Shown here in pieces: positions 1 through 8,624 of a DNA stretch of 32,028 bases (the stretch's first letter is position 1; each line of letters opens with the position of its first letter). A program made the translations under genes and the position numbers. Below the pieces are notes generated by a model. That model was not told where the DNA came from. It did no database searches and was given only the letters and a program-made list of their open reading frames with translations. Source of the stretch: Streptomyces albicerus (GTDB lineage: Bacteria; Actinomycetota; Actinomycetes; Streptomycetales; Streptomycetaceae); contig NZ_VWMY01000098.1 in NCBI RefSeq assembly GCF_008905045.1, forward strand, positions 1 to 32,028, in the 5' to 3' direction.

Positions 1-107
1 GGGCCTCCTCCCCGAGTTCCCAACCATCCACAACCGATGGTCCTCCGAAGCCACCAGGACGGGGCCCCAGCCCTCATAGAGTCAGGTCTGCTCGCTGTGT
101 CACTGCC

Positions 108-860
108 GTGCCGTACGGTCCCGTCGTGACCTCACGACCGACGGGCCAAGCTCTGGGCCCTTATGAAGCTGCGTTCCTGCCGCGACTGCAGATGATCCTG
201 CGAGTGGCCGAAAAGCCGGTGACGGAGCCGGTGACCAAATTCGGGGGGCAGCCGGTGTGGCTGGAAGAGCCAGCATGGCCGGTGCATCCGCGGACCAGGG
301 TGCCGCTGGTGTTCATTGGCCAATTCCGGGTGCCGGGGGACGAAATACGTCTGGCCTACTTGTTCCTGGATGAAGACGACCGAATTATGGGCACCGATCC
401 GACCTCCGGCGAGGCAGTCGTGCTCACCCAGCCACGTGGCCGGGTGCCTTCGTTCGCGGTGATAGGGCCTCCGGAGACCCAAGGGCGTTCACTATGGCGT
501 TCGGGTCATGACGAGACCGTGATCCCTGTCGAGTGGCTGGTCGACCTGGAGCCTTTGTCGCCCGAGTCGGACGCGGAGGCGAATAGCCACGCCGCATGGT
601 GGCGATACACGCGCCACGAGGGCCCGGAGGTCGACCTGCCGTCAGGCGATGAGCCCGAGGACTTTCTAGGCGGCACCGCTGTGTTGCCCAACGGCCGTGC
701 CTGGGGCCTCGAGGACGGCTCCTGGCAGTTCCTCTGCCAGTTCGCCGATCGGGGCGAGAACGCGGAGGATCCGTTCTTCCTCAACTTCGGTTACGGCAGC
801 GGGTTCGTTTTCATCAGCTCCGACCACCGTGAAGGCCGCTTCCTGGGCGACTGCGGCTGA
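108..860 (+). CDS. DUF1963 (YwqG-like) family protein
   Basis: The 250-residue product carries the hallmarks of the DUF1963/YwqG family: an early KFGGQP-W block (about residues 44-50), then a PLVFIGQF strand, and a second related block near the C-terminus (LCQFADRGE, then FVFIS and GDCG). In that family the phrases are typically 'K-GG-P' followed by 'l-QI/F' and a late 'GD-G'. It is a soluble protein without signal peptide or membrane segment; its biochemical role is unknown across the family. The start is uncertain: GTG at 108 and GTG at 126 both lack a clear ribosome binding site, and the next methionine is at 192. It stands alone, with about 200 bp separating it from the converging EcsC-like gene. 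Confidence 0.7.
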   Translation: MPYGPVVTSRPTGQALGPYEAAFLPRLQMILRVAEKPVTEPVTKFGGQPVWLEEPAWPVHPRTRVPLVFIGQFRVPGDEIRLAYLFLDEDDRIMGTDPTSGEAVVLTQPRGRVPSFAVIGPPETQGRSLWRSGHDETVIPVEWLVDLEPLSPESDAEANSHAAWWRYTRHEGPEVDLPSGDEPEDFLGGTAVLPNGRAWGLEDGSWQFLCQFADRGENAEDPFFLNFGYGSGFVFISSDHREGRFLGDCG

Positions 861-1060
861 GCAGGCCGCGGCACGGTCACCGGGCAGACCACAGGAAGAT
901 GCCCGCGACGTGGAGTCCGGCCAGGGCCCTAGGGTGCGTGCTCGTGAGGTGAGAATTCCTTGGTTGGAGTTCCGCCAGGTGTTGCGTAGCGCAGTGTAGG
1001 TGCCGTAGTCGACTCCGGTGGCGGAGGCGGGGTGTTCGACGCCCTTCAGCGCGCCGCGGC

Positions 1061-1792
1061 TCAACCAGGCGAGTCCTCGGACGTCGGCGGTGTGCTGTGC
1101 GTCAGCTCTGGCCACGATGCCGGGGGCGGGCCGAACGCGCGACGGCCGGCTCTCACGGACAAGGCGGCGAGGGCGGCGTTGGCGCCACCACCGATCACGG
1201 CGCCGATACCGAACGGTGCCACGCGGCCGAGAACGATGATTCCCTGCTTGGCCCCGTACTTCGTGACGAAGTTCTTCCCCAGGATCTTGTTGATCTGACG
1301 CAACGTCTCGACCGGCACCTTGGCGACAACCTGACGTCCCCAGTGCTGCCCCGTACGCCCGGCGACCTTGCCGATGGCGGTGGAGCCGGACCCGCCGAGC
1401 ATGATTCCCATCACGATCGTTCGGCGGCGCTCGATCTCGTCGATGGGGACTCCGTGGACTTCGGCGATCGAGAGCGCGAAGAGGGCGCTCAGCTCAAGAG
1501 ATGAGAGAGCCTCGCCTGCCGACAGTGCCAGTGCGACTCCCGTGCCGACGCCGGGCGCGGCTGCGGTTGCTCCCACTGCGGCACCCGTCCCGGTCAAGGC
1601 GCTGACGTACATCCGCTCCAGGTTGCGGATTACCTGTGCTGGTGTCGCCTCTGGGTTCCGCTGGCGGGCCCGGGCGATGTTCTTGCGCACCAGTGGGCTC
1701 TGGACGTCGATTGCCTTGTTCAGGAGGTCGAGGATCTGCTGTCCACGGCCGGCTGCTTCCTGATCCGGTCCGTCATGGGCATCTGTTGCCAT
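1061..1792 (-). CDS. EcsC-like family protein
   Basis: A 243-residue protein whose N-terminal part is helical and charged (LLNKAIDVQSPLVRK) followed by an alanine/glycine-rich hydrophobic stretch at about residues 72-95 and a segment naming the likely family (LSALFALSIAEVHGVP, then ERRRTIV). This layout resembles the EcsC family, often found as lone proteins in actinobacteria. A second hydrophobic glycine-rich stretch (about 190-212) precedes a short Pro/Ser-rich tail. The function of the family is not established; membrane association is inferred from the hydrophobic stretches. It is preceded on the same strand, 45 bp upstream, by a 35-codon membrane-protein gene, and the two are probably cotranscribed. 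The family call is from pattern memory and is moderate. Confidence 0.6.
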   Translation of the reverse strand: MATDAHDGPDQEAAGRGQQILDLLNKAIDVQSPLVRKNIARARQRNPEATPAQVIRNLERMYVSALTGTGAAVGATAAAPGVGTGVALALSAGEALSSLELSALFALSIAEVHGVPIDEIERRRTIVMGIMLGGSGSTAIGKVAGRTGQHWGRQVVAKVPVETLRQINKILGKNFVTKYGAKQGIIVLGRVAPFGIGAVIGGGANAALAALSVRAGRRAFGPPPASWPELTHSTPPTSEDSPG

Positions 1793-1837
1793 GCCTTGGA
1801 CTCCCCCAGGTCGTCACGTGCCGACTGAAGGTGTCAC

Positions 1838-1945
1838 TCAATCAGCCGAACGGGCGTTGCGCCAGATGAACCAGGCCGCCAACCCCAAGAAGAAGAGCAG
1901 CAAGAGCGATTGGCCCGTCAGCCACGACGCCGACCATGTGAACAT
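1838..1945 (-). CDS. 35-residue single-pass membrane protein
   Basis: A small gene inside a longer spurious frame. Starting at ATG 1945, it encodes 35 residues: a short polar N-terminus, one hydrophobic helix (about residues 12-28, SLLLLFFLGLAAWFIW) and an RNARSAD tail. The start is supported by a strong ribosome binding site, GGAGGG, about seven bases upstream of the ATG, which the longer frame does not explain. The stop is 45 bp before the EcsC-like gene on the same strand, suggesting a two-gene operon. The positive-inside rule puts the C-terminus in the cytoplasm. Function unknown. It diverges from the AraC-family gene, the two starts being 68 bp apart. Confidence 0.6.
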   Translation of the reverse strand: MFTWSASWLTGQSLLLLFFLGLAAWFIWRNARSAD

Positions 1946-2013
1946 TGAAGTACCCTCCGCACGAGCGGAACTCGACGACGGCGCGCCCGGTGGTCGGGGA
2001 GAAACGGGGCGGG

Positions 2014-3006
2014 ATGATCGGGACCGTGTTCCGGAGCCAGGACGTGCCTGCGGAGCACAGGTTCGACTACTGGCGTGAGCTGGTCCACCGGGCGATCGCA
2101 CCGAGCGACATCACCAGTGACTACGCCGCCGACTTCTGGGCTGAACAGCGCTTGCTGGAGCTGGGGCCGGTGATGGTGTGGCCGGTGTCAGTGCTGCCGT
2201 CGCGGTTCCGGCGGACCGAGAAGCTGGTGCGGCAGTCCGACCCCGAGATGTATCACTTGTCGCTGGTGCTCGGCGGGGGGCTGGGGTTCGACCACGTGGG
2301 GCGGTCCGACCTGTACGGCCCGCGCGACCTGTGGGTGAGCGACACGTCGAAACCGTACGAGGTGCGACCGCCTGACGGGGCGCGGCGCCCGGTCACGGGT
2401 GTGGGTGTGGACTTCCCCAAGGCGCTGATGCCCGTCTCACCGGACCAGGTCCGGGAGCTGCTGGGCAGGCGGCTGTCGGGGCGGGAGGGAACGGGCGCGC
2501 TGCTGACGGGGTTCCTCACCGGCCTCGACCGGCAGTCCGACGCCCTCCGGCCGTCCGACGCACCGCGCCTGGGTACGGTTCTGATCGACCTCCTGTCGGC
2601 CTGGTTCGCCCAGGTGCTCGACGCGGAGGACGCCCTGCCGCCGGAGACCCGCCAACGGGCCATGACCGCGCACATACGGGCGTTCATCCGGCAGAACCTG
2701 CACGACCCGGAACTGACACCGCCCGTCATCGCCGCCGCGCACCACATCTCTCTCAGCTACCTGCACCGGCTCTTCAAGGACCACGCGCAGGCTGGGGGCG
2801 AGACGGTCGCGGCCTGGATCCGCACCCAGCGACTGGAAGGTGCCCGCCGCGACTTGGCGGACCGCACACTGCGCGCCACCCCGATCCACGCCATCGCCAC
2901 CCGCTGGGGCCTCCCCCGCGCCTCCGACTTCACCCGCGCCTTCCGCACCGCGTACGGGCTCACGCCCAGGGAATACCGGCTCCAGGCACTGTCCTCGCAG
3001 CAGTAG
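2014..3006 (+). CDS. AraC-family transcriptional regulator
   Basis: A 330-residue DNA-binding regulator. Its N-terminal two thirds (opening with FRSQDVPAEHRFDYWRELV and including a YHLSLVLGG strand) match the AraC-binding-like domain seen in NimR-type/PF14525 regulators. The C-terminal ~100 residues form the double helix-turn-helix: first helix unit around PPVIAAAHHISLSYLHRLFKDH, second around IHAIATRWGLPRASDFTRAFR, closing with the usual GLTPREYR. I take ATG 2014, preceded by a purine-rich GGGGCGGG, rather than the upstream TTG 1945, because the homology begins at MIGTVFRS and 2014 leaves a 68-bp divergent promoter region with the small membrane gene. The effector and targets cannot be read from the sequence; divergent neighbours are the first candidates. 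Confidence 0.88.
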   Translation: MIGTVFRSQDVPAEHRFDYWRELVHRAIAPSDITSDYAADFWAEQRLLELGPVMVWPVSVLPSRFRRTEKLVRQSDPEMYHLSLVLGGGLGFDHVGRSDLYGPRDLWVSDTSKPYEVRPPDGARRPVTGVGVDFPKALMPVSPDQVRELLGRRLSGREGTGALLTGFLTGLDRQSDALRPSDAPRLGTVLIDLLSAWFAQVLDAEDALPPETRQRAMTAHIRAFIRQNLHDPELTPPVIAAAHHISLSYLHRLFKDHAQAGGETVAAWIRTQRLEGARRDLADRTLRATPIHAIATRWGLPRASDFTRAFRTAYGLTPREYRLQALSSQQ

Positions 3007-3090
3007 ACGCAGAGCGTGGTCGCCGACCCCGTCGGCAGTGCTGCGCGCGGAGACCTGCGGAGCCTGCGGCCTCCCCGTAAGGTGGCACGC

Positions 3091-4077
3091 GTGTCGTACG
3101 TAGGTCCTGACTTCGAACCTCCCCGTCCCCCGCGCCGCCCCCTGCGCGGCCCTCTGACCGTCGCGGTCGCCGCGCTCGTGCCCGGGGCGCTGGTGGGCTG
3201 GCTGGTGTGGCAGGCGGTGGGGGACTCCGGCGGGGACGGGTCCGCGGCACAGGCATCGTCCTCGCCCGCGTCCTCGTCGGGCCGGTCCGCCTCGCCGGGC
3301 GCCTCGGACGACGGCAAGGAGCAGCCGGACGCCGGCACCGGTCAGACGGGCGGCAGCGAGGAGCCGGGCAAGTCGCCCCCGGCCTCGGCGCCCGCCGCCT
3401 CCGGCCCTCTCAAAGGCAAGGTCGTCGTCATCGACCCCGGTCACAACCCGGGCAACTTCCAGCACACGTCCGACATCAACCGCAAGGTGAATATCGGGAC
3501 GAACTGGAAGGAGTGCGACACAACCGGTACATCCACCAACGGCGGGTACACCGAAGCCAAGTTCACCCTCGACGTCTCGCGTCGGTTGCGCACGCTGCTC
3601 GAAGAGCAGGGCGCCACGGTGAAGTTCACGCAGGACGGCGACCGGGCCTGGGGCCCGTGCGTCGACGAGCGGGCCCGGATCGGCAACAAGGCGGGCGCGG
3701 ACGCCGTGGTGTCGGTCCACGCGGACGGCTCGGCGGCCGGCAACCGCGGCTTCCATGTGATCCTCCCCGGCTCGGTGCACGAGGGAGACGCCGACACCCG
3801 GCCGATCGTCACCCCGTCCCGCGAACTCGGCGAGCGCATCGCAGGCAACTTCCTGCGCGCCACGGGCAGCGCGCCCTCCAACTACGTCGGCGACCGCACG
3901 GGCCTCGACGTACGCGAGGACCTCGGCGGTCTCAATCTGTCAACGGTTCCGAAGGTGTTCATCGAGTGCGGCAACATGCGCGACAGCAAGGACGCGGCGC
4001 AGTTGACCAGCGGCGCGTGGAGGCAGAAGGCGGCGCAAGGAATCTCTGAGGGAATCGTGAGTTTCCTGCGCGGGTAG
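3091..4077 (+). CDS. Membrane-anchored N-acetylmuramoyl-L-alanine amidase (Amidase_3)
   Basis: Zinc amidase that cleaves the bond between N-acetylmuramic acid and L-alanine in peptidoglycan. The 328-residue protein has a signal-anchor helix (residues ~21-41), a Ser/Gly/Pro-rich wall-spanning linker (~45-105) and an Amidase_3 domain (~108-327). Zinc ligands are visible in order: H118 in IDPGHNPGN, E155 in GYTEAKFTLD and H210 in SVHADGS; the catalytic glutamate is E292 in FIECGNM. Start is GTG 3091, with AAGGTGG just upstream; the frame is open further upstream but the extension overlaps the end of the AraC gene's neighbourhood without homology. It has the general layout of mycobacterial Rv3717-type amidases but with a membrane anchor. 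Single gene, 84 bp after the AraC regulator. Confidence 0.9.
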   Translation: MSYVGPDFEPPRPPRRPLRGPLTVAVAALVPGALVGWLVWQAVGDSGGDGSAAQASSSPASSSGRSASPGASDDGKEQPDAGTGQTGGSEEPGKSPPASAPAASGPLKGKVVVIDPGHNPGNFQHTSDINRKVNIGTNWKECDTTGTSTNGGYTEAKFTLDVSRRLRTLLEEQGATVKFTQDGDRAWGPCVDERARIGNKAGADAVVSVHADGSAAGNRGFHVILPGSVHEGDADTRPIVTPSRELGERIAGNFLRATGSAPSNYVGDRTGLDVREDLGGLNLSTVPKVFIECGNMRDSKDAAQLTSGAWRQKAAQGISEGIVSFLRG

Positions 4078-4235
4078 TTGTCGGCGCACGGATCCGGCCA
4101 CCCACCCCTCTAGGGCGGACGATAGTGTCGTCCCTACGATGAGGGGCCACCCCCGCGCTTCACACCGCGGCCTGACGGCGACATGGTGACAGCGACGCCT
4201 CCACCGATGACGAGACGACTGACGAAGGACCTGAA

Positions 4236-5090
4236 GTGAATATCCGCTCCCTCACTCGAGGCGACGGCGTGGTGATCGGAGCAGCGGTATTGCTGTTCAT
4301 CGCGTCGTTCCTCGACGTAGCCGGCTGCGACGGCCCCGCGAGCTTCTGCGATGACGCGCCCATCCCGAACTCCTGGGACGCGACGCTCGGACTCAGCCTC
4401 GGCTCCTACATGACCGGCGTGATCGGTGCTGCGCTCATCGTGGTCACCCACCTGCTTCCCCAGCCGCGCAAGGTCGCGGGTCTCGACCTGGGCACGGTCG
4501 GGATTGTCCTGACGGTCGCGACCGCCTGGTCGATGCTGTGGTGGACGATCGACGCGGAGAACACCGGCGTCGGCCTCATCCTCGGCCTGCTCGCCGCTCT
4601 GGCCCTCGCCGGTGCAGCGATCGCCGCACCCCTGGTCCCGGCCCTCAAGGGCCCCCTCCTCCCCGCCCCCAAGCCCCCCGCCCCCCAGCCCTACGGCGGC
4701 CAGCCGCAGGGTGGTTACGGCTACCCGGGTGCCGGCGCCGGTGCCCCGCAGCCGGGACAGCTCGGGCAGCCCGGTCAGCCCTTCGGCGGTCAGCCGCAGC
4801 AGCAGGGTCAGCCGTTCGGGGCTCAGCCCGGTCAGCCGCAGCAGCCTCAGCCCCAGCAGGCGCAGGCCCCGCAGGCTCAGCAGCCCGCCGGGGACTTCTC
4901 CCCGTTCTGGTTCGCGGTGCCGGTGCCGCGTCCGCTGTTCGCGGAGGACGGTTCGCCGACGCCGATCGCCGAACTGGCGCCGGGCACCTGGTACCTGGCT
5001 GTCGAGCAGCGCGGTCCGAGCCTGGTGGCGCAGACGCAGGACGGCCGCCGCGGTGTGCTGCAGGACACGTCCGGGATCCAGCGCGGCTGA
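4236..5090 (+). CDS. DUF5336-like membrane protein with Q/P/G-rich linker
   Basis: A 284-residue protein with four predicted membrane helices in its first half (about residues 12-30, 54-76, 84-102 and 111-134), then a glutamine/proline/glycine-rich disordered segment (~140-218) made of repeats such as GQPQ and GQPF, and a conserved-looking cytosolic tail (FSPFWFAVPVPRPLF to the end, including ELAPGTWYLAVE). This is the typical arrangement of Streptomyces DUF5336-type proteins. GTG 4236 is supported by GAAGGAC six bases upstream. Function unknown; the tail may act as a small binding domain, which is inference. Confidence 0.72.
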   Translation: MNIRSLTRGDGVVIGAAVLLFIASFLDVAGCDGPASFCDDAPIPNSWDATLGLSLGSYMTGVIGAALIVVTHLLPQPRKVAGLDLGTVGIVLTVATAWSMLWWTIDAENTGVGLILGLLAALALAGAAIAAPLVPALKGPLLPAPKPPAPQPYGGQPQGGYGYPGAGAGAPQPGQLGQPGQPFGGQPQQQGQPFGAQPGQPQQPQPQQAQAPQAQQPAGDFSPFWFAVPVPRPLFAEDGSPTPIAELAPGTWYLAVEQRGPSLVAQTQDGRRGVLQDTSGIQRG

Positions 5091-5228
5091 CACGACACGT
5101 CGCTGCCGGGTTCCGTCACGGCCCTCCACCCTTGAGCTCTTCGGGCTCTTCCGGGTGGGGGGCCGTTCCCGTAAAGTCCCCCGGGTGTCCACATGATCTG
5201 ACGGAGCGTCAGGTGTCAGGAGGAGACC

Positions 5229-6239
5229 ATGCGGCTCGGACTCGCCCTCGGCTACTGGGGTCGCGGCCCCTCGGCGGACCACGTACCACTCGCGCAGGAG
5301 GCGGAGCGGCTCGGCTACGACTCCGTATGGACGGCCGAGTCCTGGGGCTCCGACGTCTTCACCCCGCTCACCTGGATCGCGGCCCGGACGTCAAGGATCA
5401 AGCTGGGCACGGCGGTTGCCCAGATGGCCGCCCGCTCCCCCACCACGACCGCGATGCACGCGCTCACCCTCGACCACCTCTCGGGCGGGCGCATGATGCT
5501 CGGCCTCGGCCTTTCCGGCCCGCAGGTCGTCGAGGGCTGGTACGGGCGGCCGTTCCCCAAGTCGCCGCTCACCGCGACCCGGGAGTACGTCGATGTCGTA
5601 CGCCAAGTCCTCAGGCGCGAGGCCCCCGTTGAGCTGGACGGGCGGTTCCACTCGCATCCGTACCGGGGCGCGGACGGAACGGGACTCGGCAAGGCGCTCA
5701 AGCCGATCACGCATCCCCTCCGGTCCCAACTGCCCATCCTCCTGGGCGCCGAGGGCCCGAAGAACATCGCCCAGACGACCCGGATCGCCGACGGCTGGCT
5801 GCCGCTGTACTGGTCGCCTCTGAGGACGGATGTGTACCAGGCCTCCCTCGACGCCGCGCCCGCCGGCTTCCTCATCGCGCCCATGGCCCAGGCGAAGGTC
5901 TGCGACGACGTCGCCGAAGGACTGCTCCCCGTGAAGGCGATGCTCGGCTTCTACATCGGCGGCATGGGGCACGCGGCCCGCAACTTCCACGCCGACCTGA
6001 TGGCACGCATGGGCTTCGAGGAGGAGGCCCGCCGCATCCAGGAACTGTTCCTCGCGGGCCGCCGCGAGGAAGCCGTACTCGCCGTGCCCGACACCTTCGC
6101 CGACGAGATCTCCCTCGTCGGCCCGCGCGAACGCATCGCGGAACGGCTGGAGTTGTGGCGGAAGGGACCGGTGACGGATCTGCTGGTGCTGTCTCCGGAT
6201 CCGCACACGCTGCGGGTGCTGGCGGAGCTCAACACCTAG
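5229..6239 (+). CDS. LLM-class F420-dependent oxidoreductase
   Basis: A 336-residue luciferase-like monooxygenase-fold (TIM barrel) enzyme, the class that in actinobacteria usually uses coenzyme F420. Typical phrases are in order: LAQEAERLGYDSVWTAES near residue 25, TSRIKLGTAV near 58, DHLSGGRMMLGLGLSGPQVVEGWYG around 85-110, LGAEGPKNIAQTTRIADGWLP around 175-195, and GPRERIAERLELW near 300. The SRIKLGTA and GRMMLGLG strands shape the flavin/deazaflavin pocket in this family. AGGAGGAG lies directly before ATG 5229, an excellent ribosome binding site. Its substrate cannot be inferred; the gene is alone and converges with the VWA operon. Confidence 0.9.
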   Translation: MRLGLALGYWGRGPSADHVPLAQEAERLGYDSVWTAESWGSDVFTPLTWIAARTSRIKLGTAVAQMAARSPTTTAMHALTLDHLSGGRMMLGLGLSGPQVVEGWYGRPFPKSPLTATREYVDVVRQVLRREAPVELDGRFHSHPYRGADGTGLGKALKPITHPLRSQLPILLGAEGPKNIAQTTRIADGWLPLYWSPLRTDVYQASLDAAPAGFLIAPMAQAKVCDDVAEGLLPVKAMLGFYIGGMGHAARNFHADLMARMGFEEEARRIQELFLAGRREEAVLAVPDTFADEISLVGPRERIAERLELWRKGPVTDLLVLSPDPHTLRVLAELNT

Positions 6240-6304
6240 CGCGTGCAAGGGAAACAACCACGCCGGGAAGCCGTGAGCCGAGGCGCCCTCCGCAAAAGAA
6301 TCCG

Positions 6305-7063
6305 TCAGCGGAAGATGGCGATCGCCTCCAGCGTGACCTCCCGGCTGTTGGCGCGCCAGCCGGTCATCTTCCCCAGGCAGCGGGCCTGGAAGGTTCCGTC
6401 GTAGATCTTCTCGTTGCGCAGGCCGCCGGCCGCGCAGGTGACCCGGACGTATGCGGGTTGCTCGGAATCCCCGTACGGGGCGCGCAGCACTATCTCCTCC
6501 GTGGTCTCCGACTCGACCAGGAAGCGGCCGCGTACCGAGACGAACTCCTCGATGTCGCTCAGCGCGACGCCGCCCTGGTCGGCTTCGGGGCCGAGGGCGT
6601 CGGCGAGCGCGCGGTTCGGGGTGACGTTCCCGGATCGCAGGTCCGCGTGGACGATGACGTCGGCGCGCTCGAAAGCCTCCATGAGCATCCCGATCACGGA
6701 GATCGGCTCGCTCTTCTGGACGTAACTGCTGAACTTCTCCTGGGAGACGTCCCGGTTGGCCTTGACCGTCCACGGCAGCAGCCTGCCCCAAAGTCCCACG
6801 CTGGTATTGACGTTGGTCCGGTGTTCGACCGCCTGCTCGAGTGCCGCGCTGTAGTTGCCGAGCCGGTAGAGGTCCATCACCGCCTTCTCGTCGAGGTAGA
6901 AGCAGACGTTGTACGCGGACCGCTGCCCGACGGTCCGCCGTCTTCGCTCGCGCAGGTGCCGTGCCAGCACGACACCGAGCGTCACCAGACCGGCGGCGGT
7001 GACCAGCCACACCGTCATCCACGGCCACCACAGCCCCCACCACTGCGCGTCAACGACAGCCAC
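6305..7063 (-). CDS. Single-pass membrane protein, third gene of VWA operon
   Basis: I place the start at GTG 7063, giving 252 residues, because AAGGAG lies just upstream (within the end of the VWA gene) and the remaining N-terminal frame up to 7243 is a shadow of that gene. The first ~35 residues contain a Trp-rich membrane helix (WWGLWWPWMTVWLVTAAGLV), followed by an Arg-rich cytosolic anchor (RHLRERRRR) and a soluble alpha/beta domain with no family I can name. The gene overlaps the VWA lipoprotein gene by 14 bp, so translational coupling is likely. Its role is presumably tied to that of its two partners; the large soluble part (from NVCFYLDEKAVMDLYRLGNYSAAL onward) is predicted inside the cell from the positive-inside rule. 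Confidence 0.75.
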   Translation of the reverse strand: MAVVDAQWWGLWWPWMTVWLVTAAGLVTLGVVLARHLRERRRRTVGQRSAYNVCFYLDEKAVMDLYRLGNYSAALEQAVEHRTNVNTSVGLWGRLLPWTVKANRDVSQEKFSSYVQKSEPISVIGMLMEAFERADVIVHADLRSGNVTPNRALADALGPEADQGGVALSDIEEFVSVRGRFLVESETTEEIVLRAPYGDSEQPAYVRVTCAAGGLRNEKIYDGTFQARCLGKMTGWRANSREVTLEAIAIFR

Positions 7064-8624
7064 GGATCTCCTTGAACGCCTCGGAAAGGGATGAGCCCTG
7101 TGCGTCCACCATGCGCCCGCCCGTCTTCGCGGCCGCGCGCCGCAGTGCGCCGGCGTCGGCCTCTCCGAAGTGCACGGGGTAGGTGTGGACGGCGGTGCGG
7201 GTCTGGGCCGGCCGTGCCTCGTAGCGGCGTACGAACTCCTCATACGCGATACCGGCGTTGTTCTCGCCGTCCGTCATCAGCACGATGGACACGGCCCGTT
7301 CGGGGTCCTCGGCCACGACGGTCGTTGCCGTGCGGTAGCCGTGATCGAGCGCGGTCCAGACGGCCGTCGAGTCGCCGTAACCGCCGCGCGCGACGACACC
7401 GGCGAGCGTGTCCAGGTCCTTCTGCCCCTGGACGGTGATGGTCCGCTCCTCCAGTACGCGGCCGCCGAACCGTACGACCGTCAGCCGCTCGCCCTGGTAG
7501 AACCGTGCGAACTTGCCCGTCGCCGAGGAGTCCGCGCCGCTGAGGTCCGCGAAGGCCTCGCGCAGATCCGCCATGCGCTCGCCGCGCATCGACCCGGAGA
7601 AGTCGAGCAAAAAGATCACCTGGTCCGGGACACGGCGGCGGGGATCGCCGTAGTCGTCCAACAGGCGCTCGACGACGGCCAGTCGGTCCGGAAAGTAGAG
7701 CGCGTTCCCGACGGGTGCGCGGAGTTGTCCGTCCCTGGTGACCGAGGGGCTCACCGGCCGCCGCTGCGTGGTCCGCATGATCTTCTCCTGTACGGAGTCC
7801 CGCTGGAGCCACTCCACGACCTTGTCGTACGCGGTCCGCCGGTCCGGGTCGAGAAGGAGCAGCGGGAAGTCGGCGAGGACCATGCCGTCCTCGGGACGTA
7901 CGATCTCCAGTTTCTCCTTCAGGCGGCCACCGGAGTTGAGGGCGAGCAGGTCGGACTCGTACGTGATGAGCGCGTTGGCCGTGCCGGGGTGGTCGACGAA
8001 GTCGTCGAGCAGGTCGCGGGTCGAGTCGGCGGTGAGCTGCTGGCCGGAGCGGAAGCCGCGCAGGCGGTCGCAGGACACGTCGTCCTCGCGCAGGGCGCCG
8101 CCGGTGCCGGCGGCGGCGGTTGCGACGCCGACGAGCGCGGCCAGGCCGCTGCCCGTCTGCCGTGGGTCAGCCATGCCGAAGCGTACGGTTCCGGTGGCGG
8201 CGGCGTCCGCGAGGTCGGCCCAACTGAGGCGTCCACCCGGTGACGTGGCGCGCAGCTCGCGTGCCACGGCCGGCCGCAGGCCGACGACGACGGGCGAGAG
8301 CATGGTCGGGGTACGCAGCGGCCGCCGGGCGGAGTCCTTGTGGCGCAGCCGGAAGTATCGGTCGCTGGAGAGCCAGGCCGCGTCGTGCCCGCCGCCGCCC
8401 TGCCCGGAGACCAGCGCGTCACCGGTGTCCGCGTCCGCCTTGTAGTCCATGTCGAGCTGCACGCCGGTCTCGTCCCTCAACTCTCCGAGGAGCGGCTCCA
8501 GTACGGCGAGGTCAGGGCCGGCGAGGACGCGGAGTGTCGTCTTGTCGTCGTCGCTTCCGGAGCAGGCGGGAACGGTCAGGGCAAGCGTCAGACACAGCGT
8601 CAGAATCCGCAGGCTGCACCTCAC
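7050..8624 (-). CDS. Lipoprotein fusing substrate-binding fold to VWA domain
   Basis: A 524-residue exported lipoprotein. The N-terminal signal peptide ends in a lipobox-like VPAC with cysteine 21. Residues ~28-310 look like a periplasmic solute-binding fold (LRVLAGPDLAVLEPLL, later ALITYESDLLALN and VLADFPLLLLDPDR). The C-terminal ~190 residues are a von Willebrand factor A domain with a complete MIDAS motif DFSGS (341-345), a conserved threonine-containing loop near YGDSTAVW and LMTDGENN. VWA domains bind protein partners through a metal ion. The ATG/GTG start overlaps the stop of the upstream gene by 4 bp, and its own end overlaps the downstream gene. Such SBP-VWA hybrids are common in Streptomyces but their function is not established. 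Confidence 0.85.
   Translation of the reverse strand: MRCSLRILTLCLTLALTVPACSGSDDDKTTLRVLAGPDLAVLEPLLGELRDETGVQLDMDYKADADTGDALVSGQGGGGHDAAWLSSDRYFRLRHKDSARRPLRTPTMLSPVVVGLRPAVARELRATSPGGRLSWADLADAAATGTVRFGMADPRQTGSGLAALVGVATAAAGTGGALREDDVSCDRLRGFRSGQQLTADSTRDLLDDFVDHPGTANALITYESDLLALNSGGRLKEKLEIVRPEDGMVLADFPLLLLDPDRRTAYDKVVEWLQRDSVQEKIMRTTQRRPVSPSVTRDGQLRAPVGNALYFPDRLAVVERLLDDYGDPRRRVPDQVIFLLDFSGSMRGERMADLREAFADLSGADSSATGKFARFYQGERLTVVRFGGRVLEERTITVQGQKDLDTLAGVVARGGYGDSTAVWTALDHGYRTATTVVAEDPERAVSIVLMTDGENNAGIAYEEFVRRYEARPAQTRTAVHTYPVHFGEADAGALRRAAAKTGGRMVDAQGSSLSEAFKEIRGCR

Noticed and set aside
2437..3780. 447-codon minus-strand frame over the AraC and amidase genes
   Set aside because: It is antisense to two well-supported genes and has the Arg/Gly-rich composition of a shadow frame.
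4112..4137. Hairpin GGACGA/TCGTCC after the amidase gene
   Set aside because: Only a 6-bp stem; too weak to call a terminator.
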